Below are positions 4,929 to 5,052 of a stretch of DNA of 5,052 nucleotides, one piece after another. The stretch is taken from NCBI GenBank assembly GCA_014729705.1, contig WJJK01000377.1:1-5052 (forward strand), in the 5' to 3' direction. The number at the start of each line of letters is the position of its first letter. Within the stretch, counting starts at the first letter, position 1. A program made the translations under genes and the position numbers. The notes beneath the pieces were generated by a model, which worked only from the letters and a program-made list of their open reading frames with translations, ran no database searches and was not told the DNA's origin. Origin of the DNA: Candidatus Altarchaeales archaeon (lineage in GTDB: Archaea > Altiarchaeota > Altiarchaeia > IMC4 > SCGC-AAA252-I15).

Positions 4929-5052
4929 TTAAGGTCTTGTTCTGGTGTTGTTATGGGTTTGATGTCGAATTTGTCTGCTAGTAACTGCATTACATTGGGT
5001 GTTAGGAATGAGGGCAGCGTTGGTCCTAGGCGGATGTCCTTAACACCCAGAG
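4880..5052 (-). CDS. hcp: Hybrid-cluster protein (hydroxylamine reductase), C-terminal 56 residues
   Basis: Only the C-terminal end is present; the gene continues beyond the right edge, and the stop is TAG at 4882-4880. The segment begins LGVKDIRLGPTLPSFLTPNV and continues with an ADKFDIKPITTPEQDL stretch, which matches the characteristic C-terminus of Hcp (LGxKxIxLGPTLPAFxSPNV ... ITT.EEDL). Hcp is a cytosolic iron-sulfur protein with a hybrid 4Fe cluster, associated with NO and hydroxylamine stress in anaerobes. The cluster cysteines lie outside the window. A short lysine-rich tail (residues 47-56 of the visible part, ending KKIFM) extends past the usual end. The gene converges on tRNA-Trp. 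Its composition is opposite to the rest of the window: the plus strand here is rich in G and T. Confidence 0.88.
   Translation of the reverse strand, partial: LGVKDIRLGPTLPSFLTPNVMQLLADKFDIKPITTPEQDLKKILGEPPKNQKKIFM

Overview
The window looks archaeal, probably a mesophilic or moderately thermophilic anaerobe with euryarchaeal affinities. The signs are TATA-type promoters with leaderless starts, one strong GAGGTGAT Shine-Dalgarno site, an archaellin-like protein with a class III signal, and a tRNA-Trp(CCA) gene interrupted after position 37 by an intron with a canonical bulge-helix-bulge. The C-terminus of a hybrid-cluster protein (Hcp), typical of anaerobes, lies at the right edge. I cannot name the genus.

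Layout. Positions 56-1003 (minus) hold a two-gene unit: an archaellin-like surface protein followed by a small protein of unknown function. A 77-80 bp promoter region separates it from a divergent plus-strand operon (1084-3064). That operon encodes a soluble histidine kinase with no recognisable sensor domain, a single-domain response regulator, and a RecA/KaiC-fold protein whose nucleotide-binding loop is lost. It meets, tail to tail with an 8-base overlap, an unrecognised minus-strand gene (3057-3755). Divergent from that gene is a small multi-pass membrane protein (3797-4297) whose two aspartates recall prepilin/prearchaellin peptidases. Positions 4298-4879 carry RNA and intergenic DNA: a near-palindromic hairpin, a candidate structured RNA (about 4404-4482), intron-containing tRNA-Trp (4498-4766), and a structured intergenic stretch. 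The partial hcp gene runs from 4880 off the right edge on the minus strand.

How the parts may work together (inference). The kinase and single-domain regulator form a phosphorelay without a DNA-binding output, so the co-transcribed RecA-like protein is a natural candidate output partner. The shared promoter region suggests, but does not prove, a link to the archaellin-like gene.

Composition is unusual. From 1 to about 4480 the plus strand is rich in A and C whichever way the genes point, and in the hcp segment it turns rich in G and T. This replication-type skew reversal coincides with an intergenic stretch holding inverted CCCAGT motifs and an AT-rich patch. An origin or a rearrangement boundary are both possible.
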